A stretch of DNA of 64,000 bases, taken from contig NZ_CP071445.1 of the NCBI RefSeq assembly GCF_017352195.1, positions 2,604,001-2,668,000 of the forward strand, written 5' to 3'. The DNA comes from Sedimentibacter sp. zth1. Lineage in GTDB: Bacteria; Bacillota; Clostridia; Tissierellales; Sedimentibacteraceae. The translations under genes were made by a program, and so were the position numbers. This document shows, piece by piece, positions 42,221 through 51,362 of the stretch (position 1 is its first letter; every line of letters begins with the position of its first letter). The notes under the pieces were generated by a model. The model saw only the letters and a list, made by a program, of their open reading frames with translations, had not been told where the DNA came from and ran no database searches.

Positions 42221-42254
42221 TTAACACAATTTGTCGTAAACAAATTGATGTTAA
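42221..42254 (+). other. Intercistronic hairpin between mutase subunit genes
   Basis: TTAACA-c-AATTTGT-cgta-AACAAATT-ga-TGTTAA lies directly after the large-subunit stop and lacks a T run. It may stabilise or process the mRNA so that the subunits are made in different amounts; this is inference. Confidence 0.4.
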
Positions 42255-42359
42255 GACTTAATATTGAAGGATAGAGTTTTTTAAAAAAATATTTTTATTT
42301 TAAAGTAATTTATTTGAAAACTTATGCTAACGATGAATAATAATTATGGAGGATATAAA

Positions 42360-42758
42360 ATGAACAGACCAATTAGAGTATTAATTGCTAAACCGGGTCT
42401 TGATGGACACGACAGAGGAGCTAAACTTATAGCAAGATCATTAAGAGATGCTGGTATGGAAGTTATATATACGGGATTAAGACAAACACCAGAGCAAATT
42501 GTTGCTGCTGCAATCCAAGAAGACGTTGACGTTGTAGGAATGAGTATATTATCAGGAGCACACAATCATTTACTACCAAAAGTAGTTGACTTGCTTAAAG
42601 CTCAAGGTGCGGATGATGTATTGATTATCGGTGGCGGAGTTATACCAGATGATGATATACCAGCGCTTAAATCTGCTGGAGTAGATGAAGTATTTACACC
42701 AGGTACAGCAACAACTACAACAATAGATTATATTAATACACATATAAAAAGAAAATAA
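42360..42758 (+). CDS. mcmA2: Methylmalonyl-CoA mutase, small (cobalamin-binding) subunit
   Basis: A 132-residue Rossmann-like B12 domain. The DxHxxG motif is LDGHDRG, giving the lower-axial histidine, and [12 protein letters not shown] is the typical second loop. It is a separate protein that pairs with the large subunit. The start at ATG 42360 follows GGAGGAT. Confidence 0.95.
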   Translation: MNRPIRVLIAKPGLDGHDRGAKLIARSLRDAGMEVIYTGLRQTPEQIVAAAIQEDVDVVGMSILSGAHNHLLPKVVDLLKAQGADDVLIIGGGVIPDDDIPALKSAGVDEVFTPGTATTTTIDYINTHIKRK

Positions 42759-42766
42759 TAATTGAT

Positions 42767-42799
42767 AAATGAGAATCCGTCATAGACGGATTTTCATTT
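42767..42799 (+). terminator. Hairpin between mcmA2 and meaB
   Basis: AAATGA-GAATCCGT-catag-ACGGATTTTC-ATTT. It is followed by only a short T-rich run, so it could act as a partial terminator within the operon. Confidence 0.5.
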
Positions 42800-42824
42800 A
42801 AATTACATCGTGTGGGGTGATATG

Positions 42825-43769
42825 ATGGAATTAACAGAATTAATTGAAAAAATGGTTACTGGAGATAAAAGATCTTGTGCAAGACTTATTACTATGGTAG
42901 AAAATGACGAAGAGGATGCTAAAAATATAATTAAGGCAATACATTCGCGTACAGGTCATGCACATGTTATTGGAATTACAGGACCTCCAGGAGCAGGGAA
43001 AAGTACACTTACAGATAAACTTGTAAAACAACTTATCAAAGATGGTAAAAAAGTAGGTATTGTAGCTATAGACCCGACCAGTCCATATTCAGGTGGTTCA
43101 ATCTTGGGAGATAGAATACGTATGCAGGATTTAGCACTTGAGAAAAATGTGTTTATTAGAAGCTTAGGTACAAGAGGTTATCTAGGTGGATTATCTAGAT
43201 CAACCAAAGATGTAGTTAAAGTATTAGATGCATACGGTGCTGATTATATATTTATTGAAACTGTTGGAGTTGGACAATCAGAGGTAGATATAATCAAAAC
43301 AGCTGATTCAATAGTTATGGTTATGGTGCCGGGACTTGGAGATGACATTCAGTCAATCAAGGCTGGAATAATGGAAATAGGTGATATATTTGTAGTAAAT
43401 AAAAGTGATTTATTTGGTGCTTCAAGAACAGCTACAGAAATAAATATGATGCTAGATTTAAATCAAAATATGGATAGACGTCCACCTGTTGTTATGGTTA
43501 CAGCCAATAAAAATGAAGGTATTAATGAATTAGTTGAAGAAATAAAAAAACATACAGAATATTTGATAGAAACTGGAAAATTAAGAGAAAGAAAACATCA
43601 CAATGCAAAAATTGAAGTTGTTGAGATGATTGAAACAGAGCTTAGAAAAATAGTAATTAAACATGCTGACAGTGAAAATAAGCTTGACCAAAAAGTCGAT
43701 GAAATATTAGAAAAGAAAAAAGATGTTTATGAAGTTAGAGATGAATTCTTAAGCGTTTTAAATAAATAA
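42825..43769 (+). CDS. meaB: MeaB-type GTPase, methylmalonyl-CoA mutase chaperone
   Basis: A 314-residue G3E-family GTPase that loads and protects the mutase's adenosylcobalamin cofactor. The P-loop GPPGAGKST (about 49-57), [20 protein letters not shown] and [13 protein letters not shown] are family hallmarks, with NKSD as the G4 motif. GGGGTG sits before ATG 42822/42825; the later is better spaced. It is encoded in the mutase operon, as expected. Confidence 0.93.
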   Translation: MELTELIEKMVTGDKRSCARLITMVENDEEDAKNIIKAIHSRTGHAHVIGITGPPGAGKSTLTDKLVKQLIKDGKKVGIVAIDPTSPYSGGSILGDRIRMQDLALEKNVFIRSLGTRGYLGGLSRSTKDVVKVLDAYGADYIFIETVGVGQSEVDIIKTADSIVMVMVPGLGDDIQSIKAGIMEIGDIFVVNKSDLFGASRTATEINMMLDLNQNMDRRPPVVMVTANKNEGINELVEEIKKHTEYLIETGKLRERKHHNAKIEVVEMIETELRKIVIKHADSENKLDQKVDEILEKKKDVYEVRDEFLSVLNK

Positions 43770-43785
43770 ATTTTGGAGGATTAAT

Positions 43786-44196
43786 ATGAATATTAATAGA
43801 GTAGATCATATTGGTATAGCAGTACCAAATTTAGAGGAAGCTTTAGCATTTTATGAAGGAGTATTAGGATTAAAATCTAATGGCTCAGAAGTTATTGAAG
43901 ACCAAAAAGTTAAAGTTGCATTCTTGCCTTGTGGAGATAGCGAATTAGAACTATTAGAGTCAACAGAACCAGATGGACCTATAGCAAAATTCATTAAAAA
44001 AAATGGTGGAAGAGGTGGAATTCAACACGTTGCATTAAGAGTTGATAACATTGAAAAAGCTATAGAAGATATGAAAGCAAAAGGCATGAGAATGTTAGAT
44101 GAAAAACCAAGATACGGTGCTGGTGGAGCTAAAATAGCATTCTGCCATCCAAAATCATCATTGGGTGTATTATTAGAGCTTACAGAAAGACAATAA
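43786..44196 (+). CDS. mce: Methylmalonyl-CoA epimerase
   Basis: A 136-residue vicinal-oxygen-chelate fold enzyme converting (S)- to (R)-methylmalonyl-CoA. [19 protein letters not shown], with metal His, opens the first half; [17 protein letters not shown] opens the second. [20 protein letters not shown] closes it with a metal Glu. GGAGG precedes the ATG, 16 nt after meaB. It completes the four-gene module. Confidence 0.93.
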   Translation: MNINRVDHIGIAVPNLEEALAFYEGVLGLKSNGSEVIEDQKVKVAFLPCGDSELELLESTEPDGPIAKFIKKNGGRGGIQHVALRVDNIEKAIEDMKAKGMRMLDEKPRYGAGGAKIAFCHPKSSLGVLLELTERQ

Positions 44197-44213
44197 ATAA
44201 AAAACATATAGAA

Positions 44214-44251
44214 ACAGGGATTAAATTATATTTAATCCCTGTTAGTTTGTT
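44214..44251 (+). terminator. Intrinsic terminator after mce
   Basis: ACAGGGATTAAA pairs with TTTAATCCCTGT, followed by TAGTTTGTT. A second weaker AAAAAGGCA/TGCCTTTT hairpin lies at 44255-44290, before the convergent gene. Confidence 0.75.
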
Positions 44252-44300
44252 AACAAAAAGGCATTTTATATAACTTGTGAAGTGCCTTTTATAATATTTC

Positions 44301-45395
44301 TTATTTTTCTGATACTAATTGTCTTAACATTTGAGGAATATTGATATGTTGAGGGCATAAGCGAACACATTTTTTGCAATTCCTACATTTTTCTGCTATC
44401 TCGTAATTTATATCAGTTCCAGAAATCCAGTTGGTACTTTGATTCATTGATTTAGTATTCCAAGCTTTAAACAATTCTGGGATAGTAACACCAAATGGAC
44501 ATGGCATACAGTACCCACAACCTGTACACTTAACTTTTTGTAATTTTATAACATTCTTTTCAACCTTCAATATAGCTTCGTTTTCTTCTTCTGTTAAAGG
44601 TGAAAGGTTTTTAAATACTTCAATATTCTGTTTAAGCTGAGCCATACTGCTCATACCTGAAAGAATAGTAGCTATACCCTTTTTCTCTGCTAACCATCTA
44701 AATGCGTAGCTAACATTTGAGCCACCTAATTCTCTGAATGGAGCTGCAATATTGTCATTTAAATCAGAAAGTAAGCCACCCTTTAAAGGTTCCATAATTA
44801 TAACCGGTATATTACGTTTTTCTAATTCTTCATACCCCTTAAGTCCAGGTCTGTCAATTATATCTAAATAATTAAGCTGAATTTGAACAAATTCAAAATC
44901 ATATAAATCTAATACTTTTACTAAAAAGTCATAATCGTCATGCATTGAAAAACCAAGGTGCTTAATTTTACCTTCTGCAATTTTTTTCTTAGCCCAATCA
45001 ATTACATTATAATTGATTATTTTTTCGTATACACTGTTGTCAAGTGCATGAAGTAAGTAAAAATCAATATAATCAAGCTGTAATCTTTCAAGAGCTTTAT
45101 CAAAAATTATATCTAAATCTTCTTCGTTTTTTGCTACCCACAAAGGCATTTTATCAGTAACGTAAAAATCTTCTCTGTTTAGTTGCTTAAGTGCTTTTCC
45201 AAGTGCAATTTCACTATTACCGCCACCATAAACATATGCAGTATCAAAATAGTTTATGCCATTGTCATGAGCGTATTTAATCATTTTATCTACTTCATCT
45301 TGCACAATAACATTATCAATATTAGGAAATCTCATACAGCCAAATCCTAATTTTGAAAGGGTAACACCCATTTTATCTAATTGAGAAATTTTCAT
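44301..45395 (-). CDS. Aldo/keto reductase with C-terminal 4Fe-4S domain
   Basis: A 364-residue enzyme. The aldo/keto reductase barrel (about 1-285) has LGFGCMRFP, the catalytic Tyr in NYFDTAYVYGGGNSE and the Lys in FYVTDKMPLW. The C-terminus holds two ferredoxin-like cysteine sets, CTGCGYCMPCPFGV and CRNCKKCVRLCPQHI. Such proteins may take electrons from ferredoxin rather than NADPH; their substrates are not established. The start is set by GAGGG ahead of ATG 45395. Confidence 0.9.
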   Translation of the reverse strand: MKISQLDKMGVTLSKLGFGCMRFPNIDNVIVQDEVDKMIKYAHDNGINYFDTAYVYGGGNSEIALGKALKQLNREDFYVTDKMPLWVAKNEEDLDIIFDKALERLQLDYIDFYLLHALDNSVYEKIINYNVIDWAKKKIAEGKIKHLGFSMHDDYDFLVKVLDLYDFEFVQIQLNYLDIIDRPGLKGYEELEKRNIPVIIMEPLKGGLLSDLNDNIAAPFRELGGSNVSYAFRWLAEKKGIATILSGMSSMAQLKQNIEVFKNLSPLTEEENEAILKVEKNVIKLQKVKCTGCGYCMPCPFGVTIPELFKAWNTKSMNQSTNWISGTDINYEIAEKCRNCKKCVRLCPQHINIPQMLRQLVSEK

Positions 45396-45527
45396 TTTGT
45401 AAACCCTCATCTTTCATTTTATATTATTACCATTATATATAAATTAATAGAATGTGTAAAGAGGTATATATAGTTGTAGCAGTAGTGTGAAACAGATTGT
45501 ACTTTGTATTTGGTGTAGTGCATTGTG

Positions 45528-45556
45528 TTGAAATTCGCTGTATATTATGGTAAACT
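45528..45556 (+). promoter_or_regulatory. SigmaA promoter for the following membrane protein
   Basis: TTGAAA (45528-45533), 17-nt spacer, TAAACT (45551-45556), about 40 nt before the start. Confidence 0.6.
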
Positions 45557-45596
45557 ATTGTAGAAATTAAATTAGAAATGAAATTAGGAGGGTATT

Positions 45597-46247
45597 TTGA
45601 AGAAAAATAAGATATTTGATATATTATGGATAGCAGCGGTTGTTGCTTTTGTATTTTTTCTTACTACTAAGTTTTTCATAAAATTTACAGGTAGTCATAC
45701 TTATCTGTCAGCATTTGTAAAATTTGCACTACTTGCTCCATTGGGAGAACTATTAGTCATAAGGTTGTCAAAAAAGGAATGGAAGTTACCAACTGGTTTC
45801 ATATTTAAAGTGTTAATTTGGGGAGTGTTTGGTATGGGAATAGGTCTTGCATTTAAATTATTCAATACAGGTGTGAGTGGACTTTTAGTCGATAATGCTA
45901 CATTAGCTGGATTTAAAGGCTTTGTTTTAGCTTTATTAACAAGCTCATTTATGAATTTAACATTTGGACCAGTAATGATGGGAACACACAAGGTAACAGA
46001 TAAGTTGGTTGATTTAAAATGTAGTTGTAAAGATAAGGTTACAATAAGTCAAGCAGTAAAAGAAGTAGATTGGTACGGATTTATAACATTTGTAGTATTT
46101 AAAACAATACCATTTTTCTGGATTCCAGCGCACACAATAGTATTTTTATTACCACCAGAATTTAGATTAGTAGTAGCTGCACTTTTATCAATAGCATTGG
46201 GAGTATTGTTGACATTTGCAGGTAAAAAAACTAAAAAAACTAAATAA
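45597..46247 (+). CDS. Conserved polytopic membrane protein, unknown
   Basis: A 216-residue protein with about five helices (about 8-26, 35-52, 70-90, 105-125 and 160-205). It contains KFTGSHTYLSAFVKFALLAP near the N-terminus and FFWIPAHTIVFLLPPEFR near the C-terminus, a combination I associate with a conserved but uncharacterised bacterial family. It starts with TTG 45597 after AGGAGGG. A single-gene transcription unit is likely, with its own promoter. No transport or enzymatic motif can be named. Confidence 0.7.
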   Translation: MKKNKIFDILWIAAVVAFVFFLTTKFFIKFTGSHTYLSAFVKFALLAPLGELLVIRLSKKEWKLPTGFIFKVLIWGVFGMGIGLAFKLFNTGVSGLLVDNATLAGFKGFVLALLTSSFMNLTFGPVMMGTHKVTDKLVDLKCSCKDKVTISQAVKEVDWYGFITFVVFKTIPFFWIPAHTIVFLLPPEFRLVVAALLSIALGVLLTFAGKKTKKTK

Positions 46248-46277
46248 CTTTTTGATTTTTCTTTAAATAGGTATAAA

Positions 46278-46310
46278 AAAAAGCGGCTAAGCATAAATTA
46301 GTCGCTTTAC
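46278..46310 (-). terminator. Intrinsic terminator after the flavodoxin-like reductase (bidirectional)
   Basis: On the minus strand AAAGCGACTAA-tttatgc-TTAGCCGCTTT is followed by a long T run. It can serve both the minus-strand reductase and the plus-strand membrane protein. Confidence 0.75.
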
Positions 46311-46336
46311 TTTTACATAGTATTACTTAAATATTA

Positions 46337-46960
46337 TTATCTTATAAAGTTTGTTATGATTTTTTCTTCTTTTTCGGGAATATTAATACCTTGTTTTTTA
46401 CCAGCTTCAATGCATTTTAGGAGCCAAGCCATGTTTTTGCCTAAAGTTCTCATGATTTGCATGCCCTCTAAGTCTTTTATAACCTCTTCAGCATTATTAC
46501 CATGTACCATATTCCAGTACTGACTTGAAACTATAGGCATATTATTAATAGTAAAGTATTTGTTAAGCTCATCCAATGTTGTTGTAGTTCCAGCACGTCT
46601 TGCAGAGGCTATTGAAGCTGCTGGTTTGTATTTCAAATAATCACTAGCTGCATAAAAGACTCTGTCTAAAAGTGATATTAAGCTACCGTTTGCAGATGCA
46701 TAATAAACGGGTGAACCAACAATTAAACCATCAATATCTTTAATCTTTTCGATAACGTTGTTAACTGTATCGTTGCCAAATACACATTTTCCTGTTTTAG
46801 AACAACCACCACATGCTGTACAACCACCTATAGGTTTATTGCCAATTTGGAATATCTCTGTTTCAATGTTTTCCTTATTTAGTTCCTTTTCAATTTCAGT
46901 TAATGCGGTATAAGTACATCCATTTTTGTGCGGACTACCATTAATAAGTAATACTTTCAT
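46337..46960 (-). CDS. NAD(P)H-dependent FMN reductase / iron-sulfur flavoprotein-like
   Basis: A 207-residue flavodoxin-fold protein. The phosphate-binding loop LLINGSPHKNGCTY opens it, GSPVYYASANG forms the isoalloxazine loop, and CTACGGCSKTGKC (about 48-60) carries the four cysteines of the iron-sulfur or redox type seen in ISF-like proteins. It may reduce free flavin or act in anaerobic electron transfer. Its first 20 nt overlap the end of truA, so the pair is probably translated together. Confidence 0.85.
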   Translation of the reverse strand: MKVLLINGSPHKNGCTYTALTEIEKELNKENIETEIFQIGNKPIGGCTACGGCSKTGKCVFGNDTVNNVIEKIKDIDGLIVGSPVYYASANGSLISLLDRVFYAASDYLKYKPAASIASARRAGTTTTLDELNKYFTINNMPIVSSQYWNMVHGNNAEEVIKDLEGMQIMRTLGKNMAWLLKCIEAGKKQGINIPEKEEKIITNFIR

Positions 46961-47612
46961 AAAAAAACACCTCTCTAAATTTATTATTAATATTCAACCT
47001 TTTTAAAAATAATCCATGTGCAGGAGCATTTGGACCAGCTTCTTGCCTTTTACGCTCATTTAAAATTCTTTCAATATCTGTAGGAATTATATTTCCTTTA
47101 CCTACCTCTAAAAGTGTTCCAACTATTATTCTAACCATATGCCATAAAAATGAATTCCCATTAATTTCAATGTCTATATTATTACCTTTTTTTAATATAT
47201 CTATGGAGTATATAGTTTTTATAGTAGATTTTTTCTTAGATTTCAATGTAGTAAAGCTCTGAAAATCATGTGTACCTACAAGAAATTTACTAGCTTCTAA
47301 CATTTTATCAATATCTAAAGGTTCTATTGCATTATATTCAAACCTTCTACTAAATATATTTCGATAATTTGAATTATATATTTTATATAAATAAGTCTTA
47401 TTTAAAGCATTATATCTTGAATGAAATCTTTCACTACAATCTTTAATAGATTTAACCTGTATGTCATCGGGCAAATATTTGTATAAGTAGTCATACATTT
47501 TTTCGGTTGCCATATTTGAATTAGTATGAAAATTCGCAGTATAATTCAGAGCATGAACACCAGCATCAGTTCTTCCACAGCCAAATTCTATTAACATTTT
47601 TATATTTCTCAT
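46941..47612 (-). CDS. truA: TruA-family tRNA pseudouridine synthase with internal N-terminal deletion
   Basis: The product has 223 residues where TruA normally has about 245-265. After the normal start MRNIKM the protein goes straight to LIEFGCGRTDAGVHA. The usual segment of about 40 residues (EYDGT..Y.GWQ...T.QG.....) between them is missing, and the frame is kept. The catalytic Asp in GRTDAGVHA, the RFHSRYNA block and the C-terminal MVRIIVGTLLEVG and AGPNAPAHGLFL are intact. AGAGGAT precedes ATG 47612. The lost region includes part of the RNA-binding surface, so activity may be reduced or absent. This might be a second TruA paralogue under decay. Confidence 0.75.
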   Translation of the reverse strand: MRNIKMLIEFGCGRTDAGVHALNYTANFHTNSNMATEKMYDYLYKYLPDDIQVKSIKDCSERFHSRYNALNKTYLYKIYNSNYRNIFSRRFEYNAIEPLDIDKMLEASKFLVGTHDFQSFTTLKSKKKSTIKTIYSIDILKKGNNIDIEINGNSFLWHMVRIIVGTLLEVGKGNIIPTDIERILNERKRQEAGPNAPAHGLFLKRLNINNKFREVFFYESITY

Positions 47613-47729
47613 TATTATCCTCTTTAGTAGCTATTGTAAAACTAAATACATTATATAATAAAAATTAATATATTTCTATTATTTGATACGGATTAAAATA
47701 AAATTACAAGAATATTATGTAAAAAAAGC

Positions 47730-47757
47730 TTGAAAAATATGTAATTAGTGATATAAT
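47730..47757 (+). promoter_or_regulatory. SigmaA promoter for the small lipoprotein
   Basis: TTGAAA (47730-47735), 16-nt spacer, TATAAT (47752-47757). Confidence 0.6.
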
Positions 47758-47797
47758 TCATTTTGCTATAAGAAATAAAACAAAAGTAGGGATGAAA

Positions 47798-47983
47798 ATG
47801 AAAATAGATAAATTAAAACTTACTGCAATAGCAGTAACAACAATTTTCTTTTTGTTTTTAACATCTTGTAAATTTAATGATATATCAGACATATCTAGTC
47901 AAACACAACAAACTAATATAGAAGATAATACAAATATAAAAGTAAATGATGATAAAAGCACAGAAAATATATCTTTATTATAA
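47798..47983 (+). CDS. Small lipoprotein, possibly truncated
   Basis: A 61-residue protein: an N-terminal signal (about 1-24) with lipobox FLTSC, then a short, polar Asn/Asp/Thr-rich tail with no recognised domain. GTAGGG sets the start at ATG 47798, though ATG 47792 is in frame. The stop is directly followed by AAAAGCACAGAAA, which repeats the sequence of the last coding bases. It may be the remnant of a longer lipoprotein whose mature part was lost. Confidence 0.6.
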   Translation: MKIDKLKLTAIAVTTIFFLFLTSCKFNDISDISSQTQQTNIEDNTNIKVNDDKSTENISLL

Positions 47984-48072
47984 AAGCACAGAAATGTTTT
48001 ACATAGATGTCTATAAACAAATAATGAAAATGACACAAAAAAATATTATTATAAATATTTAGCTGTGTTGTG

Positions 48073-48101
48073 TTGACATACTTGTATTAATATGATAATC
48101 T
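48073..48101 (+). promoter_or_regulatory. SigmaA promoter of guaB
   Basis: TTGACA (48073-48078), 17-nt spacer, TAATCT (48096-48101), about 50 nt upstream of guaB. Confidence 0.65.
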
Positions 48102-48150
48102 ATAAAGAAAATTATAAAGAACGAAAGAAAATAAGGAGTATTATTAAGCA

Positions 48151-49641
48151 ATGGCAAAGATTATACAAGAACCATCAAGAACGTTTGGAGAGTATTTATT
48201 AATACCAAATTTAACTACAAAAGATTGTATTCCTGAGAATGTAGATTTATCTACACCTATAGTAAGATATAAAAAAGGTGAAAAACCTGAATTAAGTTTA
48301 AATATACCTTTAGTATCAGCAGTTATGCAATCAGTTTCTGACAATAATATGGCCGTAGCATTGGCTAAAAATGGTGGAGTTTCATTTATATTTGGTTCTC
48401 AAACTATTGAGGAACAAGCTGAAATGGTTAGAAAAGTAAAAAAATATAAGGCTGGTTTTGTAATCAGTGATTCTAACTTAACACCAGAAAATACACTAGA
48501 AGATGTATTAGCTTTAAAACAAAAAACAGGACACTCTACAATGGCTATAACAGAAGATGGTACACCAGATGGTAAATTAGCAGGAATTGTAACAAGTAGA
48601 GATTATAGAATAACAAGAGACTCATTAGACAAGAAAATTAAAGACTTTATGACTAAAGGTGAAGATTTAGTTGTAGGTCAAGAAGGAATAACTTTAAAAG
48701 AAGCTAATGATATAATTTGGCAACACAAGTTAAATTCATTACCAATAGTAGATAAGGATTTCAACCTTGTTTACATGGTATTTAGAAAAGACTATTCAGA
48801 TGATAAAGAGCATCCATTATCACTATTGGATAAAAATAAAAGCTATATAGTTGGAGCAGGTATAAACTCTAGAGACTATGCAGAAAGAGTTCCACAATTA
48901 GTTGAAGCTGGAGCAGATATACTTTGTATAGACTCTTCAGAAGGATATAGTGAATGGCAAAAAGATACTATAGCTTGGATTAAAAATTATGATAAAAACA
49001 TAAAAGTTGGAGCAGGTAACGTTGTAGACAGAGAAGGATTTAGATATTTAGCAGATGCTGGTGCTGATTTTGTTAAAATTGGTATAGGTGGAGGATCTAT
49101 CTGTATCACTCGTGAGCAAAAAGGTATAGGCAGAGGTCAAGCTTCATCTGTATTAGAAGTTGCAGCTGCTAGAGATGAATACTTTGAAGAAACAGGAATT
49201 TACGTTCCAATTTGTTCTGATGGTGGAATTGTACATGACTACCACGTAACATTAGCACTTGCTATGGGAGCAGATTTTCTAATGCTTGGCAGATATTTTG
49301 CGAGATTTGATGAAAGTCCAACTGCTAAGGTTAAGTTAGGAAGTGGTTATGTTAAAGAATACTGGGGTGAAGGTTCAAACAGAGCAAGAAACTGGGCAAG
49401 ATATGACCTTGGAAGTAGTAAAAAAGAACTTCAATTTGAAGAAGGTGTTGATTCATACGTACCATATGCAGGAACACTTGATGACGGTTTAGGAATCACT
49501 CTTCACAAAGTAAAATCAACAATGTGCAACTGTGGTTGTAAAAATATAGCTCAAATGCATGCTGAAGCAAGACTTTGTTTAGTATCATCAACAAGTATAA
49601 ACGAAGGCTCAGCACACGATGTAATTCTTAAAAATCAATAG
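48151..49641 (+). CDS. guaB: Inosine-5'-monophosphate dehydrogenase
   Basis: A 496-residue enzyme catalysing the NAD-dependent step from IMP to XMP for GMP synthesis. The TIM barrel holds two CBS domains at about 95-215. The catalytic cysteine loop is [18 protein letters not shown] and the flap region near 400 reads [12 protein letters not shown]. The N-terminal [20 protein letters not shown] belongs to the longer bacterial IMPDH type. AAGGAG lies rather far (14 nt) from the ATG. It is likely a single-gene unit with its own promoter and terminator; the window also holds hpt, the salvage route to the same nucleotides. Confidence 0.95.
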   Translation: MAKIIQEPSRTFGEYLLIPNLTTKDCIPENVDLSTPIVRYKKGEKPELSLNIPLVSAVMQSVSDNNMAVALAKNGGVSFIFGSQTIEEQAEMVRKVKKYKAGFVISDSNLTPENTLEDVLALKQKTGHSTMAITEDGTPDGKLAGIVTSRDYRITRDSLDKKIKDFMTKGEDLVVGQEGITLKEANDIIWQHKLNSLPIVDKDFNLVYMVFRKDYSDDKEHPLSLLDKNKSYIVGAGINSRDYAERVPQLVEAGADILCIDSSEGYSEWQKDTIAWIKNYDKNIKVGAGNVVDREGFRYLADAGADFVKIGIGGGSICITREQKGIGRGQASSVLEVAAARDEYFEETGIYVPICSDGGIVHDYHVTLALAMGADFLMLGRYFARFDESPTAKVKLGSGYVKEYWGEGSNRARNWARYDLGSSKKELQFEEGVDSYVPYAGTLDDGLGITLHKVKSTMCNCGCKNIAQMHAEARLCLVSSTSINEGSAHDVILKNQ

Positions 49642-49651
49642 ATTGATATAA

Positions 49652-49679
49652 AAATCCACATGAAAATGTGGATTTCATA
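49652..49679 (+). terminator. Intrinsic terminator after guaB
   Basis: AAATCCACAT-gaaa-ATGTGGATTT, followed by CATATTTT. Part of it (CATGAAAATGTGGATTT) recurs at 50215-50231, 555 bp downstream, where it is followed by TTTTT. Confidence 0.75.
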
Positions 49680-49756
49680 TTTTCAGTCAAAAAATTTAAA
49701 AAACAAGTAAAGTAGGTTGAAGGATTAAGGTCCTTTCACCTGTGAATTGCAAGCTT

Positions 49757-49903
49757 TTAAGATTCATTGTAGCTGATTGTTGAAAAATGCGTCGTTGGTT
49801 CATTCATCAGATATCCTAAAAACCATCTGTAGGCAATGTTTATTTTTACTTCTTCTGCGATTTCCTTTCCATACAAATGTTGTATTAAAACTATTTTGTC
49901 ACC
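49757..49903 (-). mobile_element. Fragment of an IS1182-like transposase gene
   Basis: Read on the minus strand, 48 codons between stops encode KIVLIQHLYGKEIAEEVKIN, then IAYRWFLGYLMNEPTTHFST. This matches the N-terminal region of IS1182-family transposases (typically L-IQ-L-GI...EI-VN-AYRWFLG..L....PHFSTF). No further DDE region is present, so it is a relic. It lies in a 700-bp gap between guaB and the next gene. Confidence 0.6.
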
Positions 49904-49983
49904 CTATTATGTTTCACCATATATTAGTTGAATTAGCTACAAGTTTTTGCTAATTTTTCAATGCTTTCAGTATGACTATTTAG

Positions 49984-50171
49984 AAAAGAAAACGGATTTA
50001 ATTTTGTAACATTCATGTAGTGTAGCTGAAATTGTACGAAGTTAAACGTAATGTCCTTTGGTCAAGGTAGACTGACCTGTACCCCATCCCGCACATTTGA
50101 CCATTATGGAGTGTACTGAAGTTACAATTTCCTACACGCAATGTGATTACAAAATTAATGTAGTTTTCTTT
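49984..50171. repeat. Small palindromic repeat element, copy A, interrupted by a 133-bp insertion
   Basis: AAAAGAAAACGGA (49984-49996) and the 42-bp stretch 50130-50171 (TCCTACACGCAATGTGATTA...) occur joined at 51363-51418. Between them here lie 133 bp (49997-50129) carrying an inverted repeat: GTGTAGCTGAAATTGTA (50020-50036) and TACAATTTCCTACAC (50123-50137). The insertion resembles an IS terminal region or MITE, perhaps linked to the transposase relic at 49757. Confidence 0.7.
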
Positions 50172-50356
50172 TTGCTTCATAGGCTAGCTTTATTTTTTGA
50201 CAAGCTGAAATCAACATGAAAATGTGGATTTTTTTGTCTAAATTTATGTTATAAAAGTATATGAGATATTGCATACTGGTGCATTATAACATTAAGCCTT
50301 TACAATGGAAAACGTTTGTGCTATGATTTTATTATAAATAGTTTTGGAGGAAAAAT

Positions 50357-51235
50357 ATGAAGAAAAGTAAGAGAAATTTTATGATTGTCTTAGTCATTTC
50401 CTTAGTTGTTTTAAGTTTAACACCTGTATTCGGACAAGGAATATCTAAAACGATTAAAGCAATGTTTAATAGTGTTACTATTTTTGTAGAAGGAAAGCAA
50501 GTTTCAACAGATAACTTTGTTTATGATAAAACAACATATGTACCATTAAAATCAATTTCCGAATTAACAGGTTTTGATGTAAATTGGGATGATGAAACTA
50601 GAAGGATAGATTTAACGATTAAAAATAATAATATAAATAATCCTGAGGATAACAATAAATATAACTTTAAAAACACTGATGGTGTACACAAGATATTAAA
50701 TTATAGTCCTATGCAGTATGAAGATGATAGCTACTTAATGTGGAATTATATGGATATAATGTTTGATGCTCCTACTAAAAATGTAGTTGATGTAACAAAA
50801 GTAGTTTTGTTAGACAATAAAGGAAAGAGGTTCGATGTAATATGTAAGCCTGGCAGCACAGATAAAAATGCATTTTTGGTAATTCCTCAAGAAGAACTTG
50901 AATTGAATACATATTATAGTGTGTACATACCTAAAAATTCAATTGAATTTGAAAATGGTGATTTATATGGAGAAGACATTCAAATGTATTTCAAAACAGC
51001 TACTAATGTTTTGAAGGGAACTATTGATAGTGATGAAATTTTATTGGATGAGGAAATAAAAATTTACAATGATAATAATTTTGAATGTATAAAAAGCATT
51101 ATTGGTAAAAATGAATTTTATTTTACTAATTTACCTGATGGAGTATACTCAATTATCGTTAATGAAAAAACATATGACAATATATTAGTTGAAGCTAATA
51201 AAGTAAATGAAGTTACATTAATGGAAGCAAAATAA
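50357..51235 (+). CDS. Secreted protein with copper-amine-oxidase-N-type stalk domain
   Basis: A 292-residue exported protein. The signal peptide covers about residues 1-27 (KKSKRNFMIVLVISLVVLSL). ITVFVEGKQVSTDNFVYDKT, then TYVPLKSISELTGFDVNWDD forms the stalk domain common in secreted clostridial proteins. An Ig-like region (about 105-215) and a C-terminal carboxypeptidase-regulatory-like sandwich (about 220-290; NLPDGVYSIIVNEKTY) follow. No enzymatic motif is visible; a wall- or surface-associated structural role is likely. GGAGG precedes the ATG. Repeat elements lie on both sides. Confidence 0.8.
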   Translation: MKKSKRNFMIVLVISLVVLSLTPVFGQGISKTIKAMFNSVTIFVEGKQVSTDNFVYDKTTYVPLKSISELTGFDVNWDDETRRIDLTIKNNNINNPEDNNKYNFKNTDGVHKILNYSPMQYEDDSYLMWNYMDIMFDAPTKNVVDVTKVVLLDNKGKRFDVICKPGSTDKNAFLVIPQEELELNTYYSVYIPKNSIEFENGDLYGEDIQMYFKTATNVLKGTIDSDEILLDEEIKIYNDNNFECIKSIIGKNEFYFTNLPDGVYSIIVNEKTYDNILVEANKVNEVTLMEAK

Positions 51236-51248
51236 AAAAATTAAAAAC

Positions 51249-51290
51249 AAAAAGCACAGAATGATATTTCCATTCTGTGCTTTGTTTTAT
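51249..51290 (+). terminator. Intrinsic terminator after the stalk-domain protein gene
   Basis: AAAGCACAGAATG pairs with CATTCTGTGCTTT, followed by GTTTTATTT. Confidence 0.85.
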
Positions 51291-51362
51291 TTAGTTCCTT
51301 TACATAGTTTTAACTAATTTTTACTGCTATGACTATCTAATTTCTCTGAATAATCTATGCTA

